From Undaria pinnatifida (Eukaryota > Sar > Phaeophyceae > Laminariales > Alariaceae), in the NCBI GenBank assembly GCA_012845835.1, contig JABAKD010000010.1:1134501-1198500 (forward strand): DNA of 64,000 bases. The letters are read 5' to 3'. Shown one piece after another: positions 1-12,695 of the stretch; the first letter of the stretch is position 1, and every line of letters begins with the position of its first letter. The notes under the pieces are model-generated. The model was not told where the DNA came from and ran no database searches. It saw nothing but the letters and a program-made list of their open reading frames with translations. The position numbers and the translations under genes are program-made.

Positions 1-195
1 CTACTCTATTTCCAAGTGTTTTGTGCCTTTCCAACAACGAACCTACTCTAATTCTAAGTGTTTTGTGCCCCTCCAACAACGATCCTACCCTAATTCCAAG
101 TGTTTTGTGCCTCTCCAACAACGATCCTACTCTAATTCCAAGTGTGTCGTGCCTCTCCAACAACGATCCTAGTCTAATTCCAAGTGTTTTATGCC
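1..195. repeat. 42-bp tandem array at window edge
   Basis: About four to five copies of a 42-bp unit containing CTAATTCCAAGTGTTTTGTG, cut by the window start. The unit is a multiple of three, so it reads open as a 14-residue peptide repeat, but there is no sign of a gene. Diverged single copies of the same motif occur near 1,845-1,940 and 6,470-6,560, so the array looks like local amplification of a dispersed repeat. Confidence 0.8.
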
Positions 196-957
196 CCGCA
201 ATGGGCGTGCAGTGTCGAAAGGAAAGAGGTTAACAACAAGAACGTGATAGTTGAAGCGATGTTCTGCCATGAAGCACGCCCCGAGAATGCCTGTATTGTG
301 TTTTTTCTTGTCCGTGATGGCGGGCATGGGGGATGGTATCACCCATATCAAAGCTCGCAGATCAAGGTTCCTCGGACTCGCATCATATTATACGTGAGGT
401 ATGGCCTAGTGGCTACCAAGATAGTCGCGGCACCCCTCGCATCCCTTCCATGCCGGCACGTGGCACGTCGGGCTTTCACCGACCAGGCAGGGATGTTTGC
501 ATCAAATGCAAACGGATGGGGTGGTTTGCTGGGGATTATTTATGAGCTCATACTGTACGTCGGGAAAAAGTTACTGCGGTGGCTACCAGAATAGCTGCGG
601 CAAAAAGCTGACAGCTCCCTTCAAGAAACTTGCTCAACCGCGGTGTCTACGGAAGAAAATACTCTACTCGCGAAGGGAAACCGTCGTCATCAGCTGATAG
701 CACTTGCTCCAGAGGTCGATCGTTGCTAGAATATGAATGCTCAACACTTTCTTATTAGTGCCATTGTCTGCACCCGTACTGTTACGTTTCTTGCTTGAAA
801 AAGAAAACTGAAGATATAGACTATGCCACTATGCTTCCCCCACATTGCGCATGGTGCTACTGTACAGCATCAACATTAGTGCTCAACACCTTTTCACTTT
901 CCGGCCACTGCACTATCTCCATCGCCCCAACCCACTACCCCCGCTCGAAACACGCAG
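196..957. other. No gene recognised before first candidate exon
   Basis: Several short open frames are present on both strands, but none has convincing protein character or splice context. If the gene beginning at 958 is real, its 5' exons and promoter lie here or before the window. Confidence 0.4.
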
Positions 958-3900
958 TTACCTTTCCGCGAGGGCCTCCCTTCGAACCGCCCCAACCATC
1001 GGGGAGTATCTCTCCATCCTCAAAGAGTTGAACGCCGCGGTACGAGAAGTAAACGCAGCAAGTGCATTGGGAAGCGAGTGCGAAGGGGATGCTGCTCTAC
1101 TAGGGGTGCCAGTGAAGTGGGTCAAACAGCAGCTGCCGGGGGCGGAAAGGATCTTCACGGTGCGTTGAGTACCCAAACGCTAGGGCAGGGGGCACCCCTT
1201 TCCTAGCCTTATTCCCAGTATGCTCGCCATTGTTTTCGGCCTAATTGAAGTGGCGTATATACTTTCTGGTTTATTCTGCGTACAAGCGGCATAAGTGGAC
1301 TTTTTTCAGGAGCATAACCAGCAAAATAGGCATATTACTGGGCCAAAAATTACGAAAGCATAAAAAAGCTGAGATGACATTTAGGGAGCAACGATAATCA
1401 TGGACAAATATCAGCTTTCACCCTGCTTATGGCATACCAGGTACAACACCTGTGGGTGGTTGCGAGCTTGGACACGCGTCCTAAGCACGCGTATCTTGTC
1501 GATTTTCGACAAAACTGTCTGCGATTCCTCAACCGAGGCCCTGGCTATGGCTGTCGGAATGCCAACTTGTTTTGAACGCCTTCTGCGGTACAGGTGGACC
1601 AATAATTTCCTGAGGCTTCTCTCACTCGAGGGGTATACAACCCGGGAGGCTGCGTAACTACAAGCCAGGATGCCGGCCCTGCATCTCGCCCAAAGTCCGA
1701 ACGATTTATTCGAAAGACTAAAGTGCTTGCGACCCGAAGAAAAATCACGTTTCTGTCGTGGGCATACAACAAAACATATTCGCAAAAATAAGAACGAAAA
1801 CTACGACGATTTGGTTTTGTTTCTTCTTGTGGGGGGAGGGGGTTAACCCCTTTAGAGCCCCCGAACCCCTCCCTATACTAAATCCAAGTAATTTTGTCCC
1901 CAAAAACGGGTTTCCAGTTGTAAGGGGGTTAAGGAGGGGCGTGTTGTAAGAAAAAGAAAAGGGAAAGAAAAACATTCTAGCCGCCCGAAAAATGCTAGCC
2001 TCTATAATCGTACACATGATACCACACACGCACGCGTCGTTTTCTCAACATTATTGGTGAGGATGTATATTGATGTATACCTACTGTACCTGGTAGCGTA
2101 AGCGTATTGGGCGGGGACACAGAGTGTCCCCTGCAGGTCTGCCAATTGAGCAGGTCCTCGTACTCTCTTTAGCTTTCGCAGAGACCTAGCTTTCTTCGAT
2201 TCCACCAGAGCCCCGGATGGCTTCTGAGATCCCAGGCACGTGCCTCCGATCTTTTTCTTGACTATCTCAAATATAAAATGCCAACCTTATTATGCGAAAC
2301 CCATTCAAAATTTCTCAATACCGATAATTTACAGGCCTTTCGAGGCCGTATCTTGACAGTAGGCCGTGGGGCGGTTCATTCGGGCTGTGGACTTTCGCGT
2401 TTATTCTCCGAATAATATCACCTTGTGGGTGAGGTAAGGTGAGGTGAGGTGTTGAGCGCTTCAAGCCGAGAGCCTTGCAGGGCGAACAGGATGCAACTCG
2501 TCTGCCGCCGTAGCGCGTGTGTTATTGCTGTAACATTTCGAAATGCCTTGCCAGCGAGCGATGAGTGCTGCGCTAGAGGCGCGTTCTTGTCGTGGCAGCT
2601 CACGCTAGCGGTGCAGCAGATAGATTCCAAGTTTTTTTTTGAGTTCCTAACGTGACGAGCTGAATATCTCACGAATATCTCACGAATATCTCACCAATAT
2701 CTCACCCGCCCCAACACATACATGGCTTCCGAGATACTTGTGCGCGCAACCCGACCGACCAACATTTCTATGCTAAATACTACATGGTCCTAACGAAAAT
2801 GCACTCGTCAGATTAAGATCCACACCGATCGTTCCACACTACTTCTTCAATGAGGAGCTGAACCGGTCTCATCAGAATGTCTCATCAGAATGTCTCATCA
2901 GAATGTCTCATCAGAATGTCTCATTATGAGTATAATACATTATTATCATGATAGATATTGAGAAACGCTTGGCCCAAAACGTGCAGCCCCTGCCGCACTA
3001 TAGAGGGATGCACTATAGAGGGATGCACTATAGAGGGTTGCACTATAGAGGGATGCAGAGGGCAACCCCTGCCTTTCCTGCCGCACTATAGAGGGATGCA
3101 CGATAGAGGGATGTAGAGGGCAACCCCTGCCTTTACTACCGCACTATAGAGGGATGTAGAGGGGTGCAGAGGGATGTAGAGGGATGTAGAGGGATGTAGA
3201 GGGATGTACTATGGAGGGATGTAGAGGGATGTACAGGGATGTACAGGGATGTAGAAGGATGTAGATGTAGAAGGATGTAGAGGGATGTACTATAGAGGGA
3301 TGTAGAGGGACGTAGAGGGATGTAGAGGGATGTAGAGGGATGTACTATAGAGGGACGTAGAGGGGTGTAGAGGGGTGTAGAGTCTACTTCTTTGCTTGAG
3401 GAGACCCAACGCACAAAACAATTCTGACAAATTTCTGATTTGGAGAAAAAAGAATGCTCCACCCGATGAACTGTTCCATGTATTAACAACTATTACCTTA
3501 TAGTGTACCCAGTACTAGGTAGTATCAGGTAGTATCAGGTAGTATCAGGTAGTATCAGGTAGTATCAGGTAGTATCGGGTAGTACCAGGTAGTATCAGGT
3601 AGTATCAGGTAGTGTAGATGACACAGTGCTAGGAGTCATCCCATGGCAAGCGCTTTATCGTAACCCTAACCTTTTTGGCGGTAGAACTTACCACTTTTTC
3701 GAGACGATGGTTGACGCACATTGTGTACGAGACGAAGGGGGTTTCACCGCACATTAACAATGGTGTGGTTGTTGCGTTTAATTCGGTTAGGGCTAGGGTT
3801 AGGGATATATAGTTTAAAGAGTGTTGTCAACCATTTTCTCGAAAAAAGCGGTAAGGTACCCTCCTTTTTGGACCAAACCTATAGTCTATGCTTAGTGATC

Positions 3901-6900
3901 GGTTGGGCTCCTCAAGAAGTGTGGAACAATCGGTTGCTCTGATAAGCTTACGATTATGTTTTGTTGGAGACTAGCGCATACGATAGCAATGTTGCTCGGT
4001 CGGGTTGCGCGATCGAACGCCTTCGAAGTCACGTGTTCGGGTGATGTTGATGTTGATGTTGATGTTGATAGTCAGCTAGCTCCTCACTTTAGGAGCTCAG
4101 AAAATTCTTAGAACCTTCTGATGCAACTCTATCTAGCGCGGGATGGCTCTCCAGCAGAACGAACAAACGTCGGACCTATTGTTGGTAAAGAAGCCACGTC
4201 ACGTGCAAAACTTTTCAGCTTCCGAAAAATCCTATTAACAAGGCCTCTCACGGGTCATCACCCGCCCCGCGGGTCGAGTTAGGAGGGACTTCAAAGACCC
4301 ACCCGTCGATCGAGTCGGGTCGGGCCAGGGGGTGTTGGAAATCTCACGGGTGGTGACCCGGCCCGCGAGTCAGGACATTTCTAATGGTACGGGTCAGGCG
4401 ACCGGGTGGTCACCCTAACCCTAAACCATCCGCCCCTTTAGAAGGGAGAACAAGGGAGAAGAAGGGAGAAAACGGGAGAAGGAGGGAGAAGCGACCCAAC
4501 CCTTGAAAACCCCTGAAAACTTCTCCGTCTATCGTAGCACGCGTCGAACGTACTGGAGGTAGTTCCGACCTTGGGCCAGTGTTGTGGTAGTGTTGTGGTA
4601 CGAGCCTGTGTGCGTGATAATTGTTTCGTTTTTTTTTGCTGTTTGTCGACGTAGGTGTCTCCGAGTAGATAACGAGTAGGTAACGCCCACTCGGAGCAAA
4701 TCTGAGGGCGTCGATCTACCGCTCGAACTTTCCCGGTGCGATAGGCAGTCAATCGCAAGTTTCAACTCCAGCCCTGGATTGCACTATCGCGTCCTCAAGC
4801 GCAGCTGAAGGAAGCGGTCCGCAAGAAAGTTCTCGAAGTCGGTCCGCTTAGATAGAGGCACACCAACCATTGTGTGTTTTTTCTTAATACTACCCCTCAA
4901 TGTGGGAGCTTAAGACATATGATCCTCCCAAAAAAATGACCGGAAGAAAAATAAAGCTGCTACCATACGATTATATGAAAAATCCGATGACCTATTAATA
5001 GATACACAACGAGAGTAACCATTGCCAACAAGAAAATGTCTTACGTATTATTTATTTTTTTTCCGACGATGGTATTAGTAAGTTAAGAAGCTTCCCGTCA
5101 TTCAGAAAACGAAAAAGCCAAATAGCCAAGAAAAGGTATACCTCTCGCGTAGCATGTGCCCGGAACTGAAGAGAGGGGCGCCGCTCCATGCAATCGCAAT
5201 ATAGGCTCGTGATGGTGGCGACCCATCATAGAGAGTGCTCCATGCCATACGCTGGCGAAAAACGCACAGACAGGTCATATCGATCCACACACGGGTTGTC
5301 ATCACAGCGACACCGAAAATACGACAACCGGGATACGGACGACGCCCCTCATACTTTCCGCTAGGTCCGTGATGTCGTCGGAGATAAACCGAGTCCTCTT
5401 AGCGCGATGCAAACATGGTTGAAGATACTATGTCCCCCACCCCCGTTATTTTTTCCAAGAAAGACCGAGTTCTCAGAGCACGGCGCCTCTCTGAGAGATT
5501 AATGTCCTCCCACGCCGTACTATTTGTTTCGTTCGCGGGAACCCAAGGACACTACGCGGCGGCAAGGCAAGTCGGAGCTCGCACAGCTTTGGAAAGACAT
5601 GAAGCGAGACACGGTATCCATCAATGGCAGGGTGCTCAAGGGGGAGCGAGGGCCCGAGGCTATCGTGGGGGCGCTAACCCGGTGCATCCTCGCCCAGGCG
5701 AGATATGCTATACTAAAATAGCGGGATGGAGAATACGCTGGGTGTGATACACGAGTGAATTAGTGAATGAATTGCCTTACTTTTGTTTCAGGAAACATGC
5801 ATAGATGATCTATCGTTGTAGGTGACATTGATATTGCGCAGAAATAATGAATGCATTTCCAACCTAGGGTACGGTATGTATAACTTATAACAGAATAAAA
5901 AAAGTTGAGCTGGTTAGGCTCGGACGTGCTTCATTCCGAAGGTCACGAGGACTACTCCACTCTCGGACACAACATGGCGACAGAGCATTTGATGGGAATA
6001 ATGCAATTGCCCTCTTACTGACGCGTTGGGCACATCATGCGCCTGCTTGGCACCTAACGACAAGAAATTACGTTTGTTGAGCAACCTTTGGGCAGGGAAA
6101 GAAGGAAAAAAAAAAAACGGAAAAAAGCAGGGGGTGGTCGGAAATAATCCCCGGGTTTGGTAGAGCAGTGCAACAAAATAGCGTATATCTAGGGTGGTTG
6201 GTGCTGGTGGAATTTTACAGCAACCTTACGAGAATTTATGCTGTTTCAAGACGTTCGTTATTTTTTATGTCAGAGGGGGGCGATATGAAGCATGGGTTTA
6301 ATTGAATGCCTCGAAGCGTGTTTCATTTTTTTATTTCAATCTCTTGATCTCGTGGAGTTTTTTCTGCCCCGTCACCCTTTTCGTCGATAAATGATCGGAG
6401 TTCGCAAGAACGGTCTTACGCCCGTTCCTAGTCGTCTGTCCTCAAAAACGTTCGATTAACGCCGTTCTAAATGGGTGATGACCTCTTTAGAGCTCTACAA
6501 CGCCTTCCTATTCTAATTCCAAGTAACTTCCCCTCGAAACGGATTTCCAATCGCAAAAACAGGCGTTAATGTTGCTATAAAAGCTGTGCTGCGTACTTCT
6601 CATGTTCTCCGTGAGACCTTTGAGTTTGCCATTTTTAAGGTGGAACTGCAGTATCGTACGTGCTTCCATTCGTTCTTGGTTAGGAATCATTCGCGGTTAC
6701 ATATCGTCGACTCGCAAGCGGGTTCTGATGGGCACTTTGGTCGCGCGAGATGCCGCTAACACGCAACAACCGGCTGGTTCCCGTGCGGCAGCCGTGAATG
6801 TTTGAATAAACACGCACGCCTTTCACCGAAACCAACCTCGGGTTGATCTTCGGGCGCGATCCACCCGTTGCAGCATCGCGGTGATGAATTTTCCAATCAA

Positions 6901-9900
6901 AACTAAAACAAACATTAAAAAGGTTGTCCAATCAGAAGAATGCAAGCACGAAACTATTCGCCGCACGATAGTAATGTCTGTGCCAGATAATAAATTTGAC
7001 TGGGGAGGAAAACACACGCTAATAATAACATGAACCCGACGAGCGTCACAACCCAAGGACGACTCAAACCACGGAAAACAGGCTATAGAAGTGGCAATGT
7101 GGCGTTTTCTTGCTATTTTTTCGTGGATTGAACTGATCTTGGGAAATGACGTTCGTTGGTGTCATTACTAGTATTTACCAGTATATATATGTTTTTCCGC
7201 CCAACCAAATTCGGTATTTCGATTCCGCAAACACGCTAGCGCCGATGCCACATGCCGGATTTCCCACCAATATTAAAACCCCCTTCAACACTGCTGGCCT
7301 GTCAGAAAAACTTTCGAGCACGAAAATCTCTTATTCTCTGTACGGGTAGCGTCGGCCTATCGTTTGGCTGTTTCTAACATCAGCTCCTCCTGATGTTTTT
7401 GTGCTTACAGCGAGTCCGCCTATCCATGCCTGTCGCTAACAACCGAGCGCTCATCATAATTTTGTGCGTAAATGTTGGAGCTATGGTTGCTGTTATTGCT
7501 GACACCAGCTCCCTGTTTTTGTGGGCCCTGCACCTTCAGGCCGGGCGGTTACCGTCGTCGGATTCCCTGTCCAAGCTCTCGGAGGCTCAGAGCCTGCTGG
7601 CTGCGCGCGACGTTCTCCTCGCTTGTGATCGAACCACCTCGGGCGGAGACACGTACCTTGTGGTGAGCATTGATTGAGCACTAACCGTGCAGTTTTGCCC
7701 CATGTTAGCGCGCTCGCAGCAAAATGCACCCCACGTTGGGGACATGAATCACTGCTGTGCATGCCCATTTATGCCTGGTGTTTGTTACATGTCTCCCCTG
7801 AGGTATGGAGTTGGCTTGAAGACACGCCAGGCTCTGCAATAACCACTTTGCCAATGAAACCTACATGGGCACAGCGGTACCCTCTGAAAAATCACCCCCC
7901 GCAATTTTGGCTGGTTAATAGGTAAGCTTCCGACCCCTGTGCGCGCCCCCTTTTGGTACACCTAAAGGTGGACAATCTGTGCCGCAACCCCAACCTAGTG
8001 GTACTGGTGCCCGCATCTCAGGAGGCCGACCCGCTCGACATCCAGGTCACCCTCCACCCTCGGCCGCAAGAACAGCTGCCCCTCTCCCCGACGTCTCCTC
8101 TCGGCGAGACGAGACCCGACCTCTCCCCGGCAGGCCACCTATCTCCCGGCCCGCCGGTGCCTCCATCCCCCTCATCTGTCGCCGGCTGTTCCCCGCCTGC
8201 TAGCCCTGTTAACGCGCATGGCAGTCCGCTGGGAAGCGTTGGTGGCGGTGGCGACAGAGGCACCGGGGGTATCCCCGCCTTCGGCGGAGGTGAAGGCGGG
8301 GGTGAAGGCGGAGGTGAAACGCCGCTGTCGGGTTGGCGGCGACGGGCAGCGCCAGACAGCGCGAGGGGTGGCGCAACGAGCAAAACCACGGGGCCCAAGC
8401 GGCGGGGGCGTCTCAATCTCTCGGCGAAGCGGCCGAGGGCGTCTCGACTGGGCAGCGCTAACGGAGGGCGGGTCGCGCGGACAGCACCCGAGCCGGACCC
8501 GCAAGAAATATTTTCCATCGACGACTTGTCGGACTTGACGGCAAGCACGCCAGGAGGAAACACGCCAGGAGGCAACACGTCTGGAGGGGGAGCTGTGTGG
8601 GAAAAAGGAGGCCGTAGGTCAACCGGCGGAGGCATTTTCGCGTCGCTTGCTCGACGTCGGAGTGGGGAAGGGTTGCAGGCATTGCAGTCGGGGGACGACG
8701 AGGAAGATATTGCTCCAGCAGCACCTTCTCCGTCGACTCCTTTGCCACCACAAGGGGTTTCTTGCGGAAAAGACGCTAACGATGGCGCTGGTGGTGGCGA
8801 TGGCGGCGGTGGCGGCGGTGTGGGGGCGGGGTGGCTTACACCGAACTCGGCGCCTCCGCGAGCGGCGTCTCGGGTGTTTTTCGGGGGGGGGGCAGACGAC
8901 GGAGGACACGACTCGTGGTCGTCCTCAACGGAAGAGGACGAGCAGAACCGACCTGGATATATGAAGAGCTATATCAGAGTGGTGTGCACGGCCCGGACGT
9001 CATACAAGCTTTTTTCGAGCAACCCGCAGGTGAGAGAAAGGCGGGCGTGAAGAGACGTGAAGAGGGTGGAGGAGTGTCGTCTTGCCTTGCTTTTTTGCTG
9101 CAAGTACTGCAACGATGCATCCCGCGCTTAATTCCGACTACTAGTAGTGTTTTTTTTTTTTTGTCCGAAAAAACTGTTGGGAGTGCGGTTTTGAAGAGGT
9201 TTACGCCGACAGTCCATGACAGGGCTGGAGGTTGGTTGGAGTCGTGGAAGTGGTGCTCGCGACTGGTGTCAAGGGAAAAATATACATTAATATCTGGTGA
9301 TAAATCAGGATTACAAGTTTCTTTTAGACTGTGTGCGTGAAATAATTTATAAATTTCGAGCGAGACGACGTTATCGTTCTGCGTTTGTTTGAAATCTACA
9401 CAGCATGCAGGCTAGGGTTGAAGGTTGGTAAAAATTGCGAAGGAGGTGAAGCAAACAACTTGCTACGTGGAACAAAAATATATGTCTTGTCGCCGTCGTT
9501 TACTGCGCGAGCGAAGGAGGGCGCACGGGCGGAACATCTCGCGCAATGCTAGTCGACATTTTAATGAAACTTCAGCGAGCGGGGTTGGGTGCGTGCTATT
9601 GCTGTATCTTCCACATAAGTTCCCGAAATACAGCACCAATAGTGCGTTACCGAACGCTACCTGAAGTAGTACGTTACCGGTTGGCACCATTGAACCGACG
9701 TTCGTGTGCTGTCGTTCGTTCTCCTTTGGGTGATCAGGAAGAGGATACCGGTGTGTACGCCGTGGTAACGGGGCTGTTTGAGCAGGCCTTCACCATATCC
9801 AGGGAGTTCCCCTTGGTCAGTGGGGGGCAGACGCAGGCGGGGCTTACGTTCGGCAGTGGAGGGCAAACACAGCAAGCAGGGATTGGGAGCGCTACAAAAA

Positions 9901-11096
9901 CAGAGGGGTAAGATCAGTCCACCAACGGCGACGTGGTCGCACTAAACTTATTTGTAGGTTGCGGGGAACAAGCGCGTTTTGATCGCCCCCTGGCAACAAC
10001 CCTATCCTCGTCTACCCTATACAGTTGTGCAGTTAAAGTGGTAGACCTAGTCGTACGCGCAATGATTCATCGGTACATACGGTGCACAGCGCTTATCTGG
10101 AGGACGTGTAACCATAGCGTTTCGGGGAAATAAAAATGGTGTCGACAACGTGTTCAATGTAAGACGCTCTGCTGGCAGGGGGGACTGGATGCCGACTAGA
10201 GCTGCTGGCTAGCTACCGAAGGGCGCCCCTCTTCGCATGTGCACGGTTTAGATCGAGTTAATGTACATGGTCGAACGCCACACGAAAATACGAAAATGCA
10301 GCTGATCTTCCGGTCTACTTTTGCTCATTCAGAGATGTGCACCCCCTCTGGATGCCACAACAGACTATACACCCGCGCCATAAATATGGAATAGTCGTAG
10401 GCGAAAGTGAGAGCCGCGCAGCATTACATTTTTTTTCCTTTCATTACATTTCACGCTCGTATGGCACGCAAACGATTTTGCGCGTCAAGAAAGAACGAAC
10501 GACGAACGAACGCTGTCATCTAAAATAATACAAATGATTTGCTGCAATTTGTCTGCCTGGCTTGGCTACCGTTGCAACGTCTCGACCTCGCGCTTGGCAG
10601 GAGTGTCGCGTACCTCACGTTCCACGAACCCGACAACGAAGCTGTAATCACGGACCGAACGGAGCCCGCAGCGGCTGATACATCCACCGCGACAATCACA
10701 GCAGCCCCGGTCAACCAACCCGGCAAACCGGACGGTGGCAAAGCTGCCAGCCGATCAAGTGCTGCAGTTGAAGTCCTCGCCACAGAAAGCAAAGCATGCG
10801 GCGTGGGGAAACCGTGCCTCGAAGACGGCACCTCGGAGAAAGGGGTGGTGCTTTTCGATGCGACCGCGGAGCTGACTCCAGTTTCGGTGGTGCCCATGAC
10901 GTTCTCGCCGGAGTCAACCGCCCGGCGCTCGGGGGCCAGCAGCGACGCATTCCCGGCGGAATCACCGGCTAGCAGTAGCGTGGGGGGACGCAGCCGTTAC
11001 CACGACAAGAGCCTTCAACGGTTCTCGGGGGGCGATCCTAACGAGCTCCGATTAGAGCCGTTAGATATTTTCTCCGAAGATGAGGGCGAGGTTTAA
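958..11096 (+). CDS. Unrecognised multi-exon protein with Pro/Gly/Ser-rich centre and acidic C-terminus
   Basis: I do not recognise this protein. Four exons join with consistent phase: 958-1159, 5548-5697, 7540-7662 and 7968-9029. A fifth, 9738-9815, is weaker, and a terminal exon, 10601-11096, ends in an acidic tail (SEDEGEV then stop). The first three exons read as compact globular sequence, for example IGEYLSILKELNAAVREV and LSEAQSLLAARDVLLACD. Exon four begins with a beta-rich stretch (NLCRNPNLVVLVP), then becomes about 300 residues of Pro-, Gly- and Ser-rich sequence with acidic patches (EDEQ). The second exon needs a GC donor (CAG|gcgaga). The phase between exon five and the terminal exon does not match, so an exon is missing or misplaced, and the start codon was not found. 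It could be a large scaffold or signalling protein. The exon chain is more secure than any function, and the ends may belong to separate genes. Confidence 0.45.
2661..2923. repeat. Two short minisatellites
   Basis: 2,661-2,706 has four copies of an 11-bp unit (GAATATCTCAC). 2,867-2,923 has four copies of a 14-bp unit (GTCTCATCAGAAT plus one base). Confidence 0.85.
2996..3383. repeat. Minisatellite of CACTATAGAGGGATG type
   Basis: More than twenty imperfect units alternate between a long form (GCACTATAGAGGGATG) and a short form (TAGAGGGATG). The reverse strand gives a Ser/Thr/Pro/Tyr-rich open frame, which I attribute to the repeat and not to a gene. Confidence 0.85.
3513..3612. repeat. Decamer microsatellite AGGTAGTATC
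   Basis: About ten head-to-tail copies of a 10-bp unit with few substitutions, followed 50 bases later by telomere-like CCCTAACC. Confidence 0.85.
6960..7265. repeat. Foldback MITE-like element, copy 1
   Basis: The two halves are diverged inverted copies of each other. The left arm contains AATTTGACTGGGGAGGAAAA. The reverse complement of the right arm contains GAATTTGGTTGGGCGGAAAA. Both arms continue into a block with CCAACGAACGTCA or CCCGACGAGCGTCA. The same structure recurs at 51,570-51,835. No protein is encoded. Aligned by eye, so the ends are approximate. Confidence 0.5.
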
Positions 11097-12695
11097 CGTT
11101 GCTGCAAACGTGGATTGTGGCGGCGCATATGACTGTATCCTGCTGTACACACAGTAAATATCCGTAGCAGTCCCAATCAGCGCAGCCGATGTAAGTACTG
11201 GTTGCCGGCAGCTGCACGAAATCCGTCTTGTCAAACCGAGCGTGCGGTAATTGATAATGGGTCCTGCTGTTGTTGCCGCTGCTGCTGCTTGCTGCTGAAG
11301 GTGTTTTGAGCACGTGCCCCAACTGTAGCTGTATGCCTTTTGTGTTGTCTTTTAGAAGGGTTACATTGTGTAAAAACGCGGGCGTCTCAGGGATTCGCAG
11401 ACCTCCCGTCGGCGATAGTTTTCACAACCGGGAACAGGACTAACACACAAACAAACAAAGGAACGACAGGAAAGCGACCATACCCTAACCTCCCCTACTC
11501 CGGGCAGAAACATACGGAACGTCGGGGTGCTAATATGAAATACTCCGTAAAACGGTTCTCGCATTTCCCTCCAGAATGGTACATTTACGCTCATATCGGG
11601 CCATAAGATCCCCTTTCCCTTGGCTTTAAATGATGCAATAAAAAAATCAGACCCGAGCGGGTCATGTAACGTCCGGATTTTTTCAAGTTTGTATCCGAAG
11701 AATGCGCCAGCTAGCGTTGGGTTGCGAAAGCAACTGAGTTAAATCGACACACGGGACGCGTATGAAAATACGTGGAAGTGTGGTGAGCTTAAGCTTTATT
11801 TTTTATCTTGCCGCATCCGCCGGAGGATGAAGAAAGAAAGAAAAAAAAATCAAGTTGGTTTCGGGTCACCAGAAGCAAAAAAGTGACCTATTACTACGTA
11901 TGAGTATGTATTCGTACGATGAAGCCTTTCCACAAGATTGGGAGAATCGTTCACTGCTAAGCCGGAAAATATTGCAACACGCAGTATCCGATCGATGATT
12001 TGGGGCGTGACCGGTCTTACTAAACACTTAGGCGAGGCTAATAGAATTCATCATCAAGGCTAGAAACACTCGTGCTGGGTCAAATCAGAGCGAAGCCGAG
12101 TACACCTGAAATGTCGAACGTCGGTCGTCCGGCTGTTATATCCAGCACCTCCATATCCCCGGGATAAACAAGCCTTCCACCAATCTCCGTGAGAAACAAG
12201 CCTTTCACTTATACGTATTCCTCCTCACACCAGTGTGTGACATCTCACAGGTGTACTCCGAGCATAACCAACAGCCCCTCTGTTCGGTGTACGGCAAAGT
12301 ATAGCCGTTCATAAGCAAAGAAGGGGAAAACCACGCGGGAAACCTCCGAACGCCCAAACCAAATAAATCCACACAAAAAAAAAAACACAAAGCGTTAACG
12401 GACTGCAACAGCCCCCGTGTTGCAACCCCTTTTTTCGATAATGTCGATATATCATCACCATTGTCAAGCAAAACGCTCTATTCTGCACGTATTCAACATC
12501 GTGCACAACAGCCTCCCTCCCTGTCCAGCCCGACTGGTTCCCTACGAGTAAACCCACCCCTCTACGCTAGGCCGGAAAAAAATGATGAAATTCCATACTC
12601 GCGTAATGCACTGCTACCAACGATGCCGCATGCCAGAAAAGACACCCGCAGGGGTGCACTACTGGTGTGGGTGCGCTGTTGTGTTGTCGATTCGC
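11097..12695. other. Intergenic region without a recognised gene
   Basis: Holds one full-length copy of the A-tailed dispersed repeat (11,704-11,850). Nothing else was recognised. It separates the 3' ends of a plus-strand and a minus-strand gene. Confidence 0.5.
11704..11850 (+). repeat. A-tailed retroposon-like repeat, copy A
   Basis: A 147-bp sequence running from GCCAGCTAGCG through AAATACGTGGAAGTGTGGTG and CCGCCGGAGGAT into a purine/A-rich tail. Other copies lie at 24,978-25,066 (+, lacking the first 50 bases), 47,127-47,242 (-) and 54,985-55,122 (-). The constant 3' end, A-rich tail and 5' truncation resemble a SINE or a LINE 3' end. Confidence 0.7.

Larger units (their letters stand above)
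1160..5547. other. Putative intron packed with short tandem repeats
   Basis: If the flanking exons belong together, this is a 4.4-kb intron. It holds a chain of minisatellites at 2,661-3,612, a copy of the dispersed CTAATTCCAAGT-type repeat at 1,845-1,940, telomere-like TTAGGG runs near 3,785 and 4,413, and a GC-rich GGGTC-type repeat at 4,236-4,430. No coding sequence is convincing. Confidence 0.4.

Noticed and set aside
2996-3612. CRISPR-like regularity of short repeats
   Set aside because: Units are head-to-tail with no unique spacers, in clearly eukaryotic DNA. These are minisatellites.
8018-8635. 205-codon Pro-rich frame on the minus strand
   Set aside because: Antisense shadow of the GC-rich Pro/Gly/Ser exon at 7968-9029, which has matching splice sites and phase.
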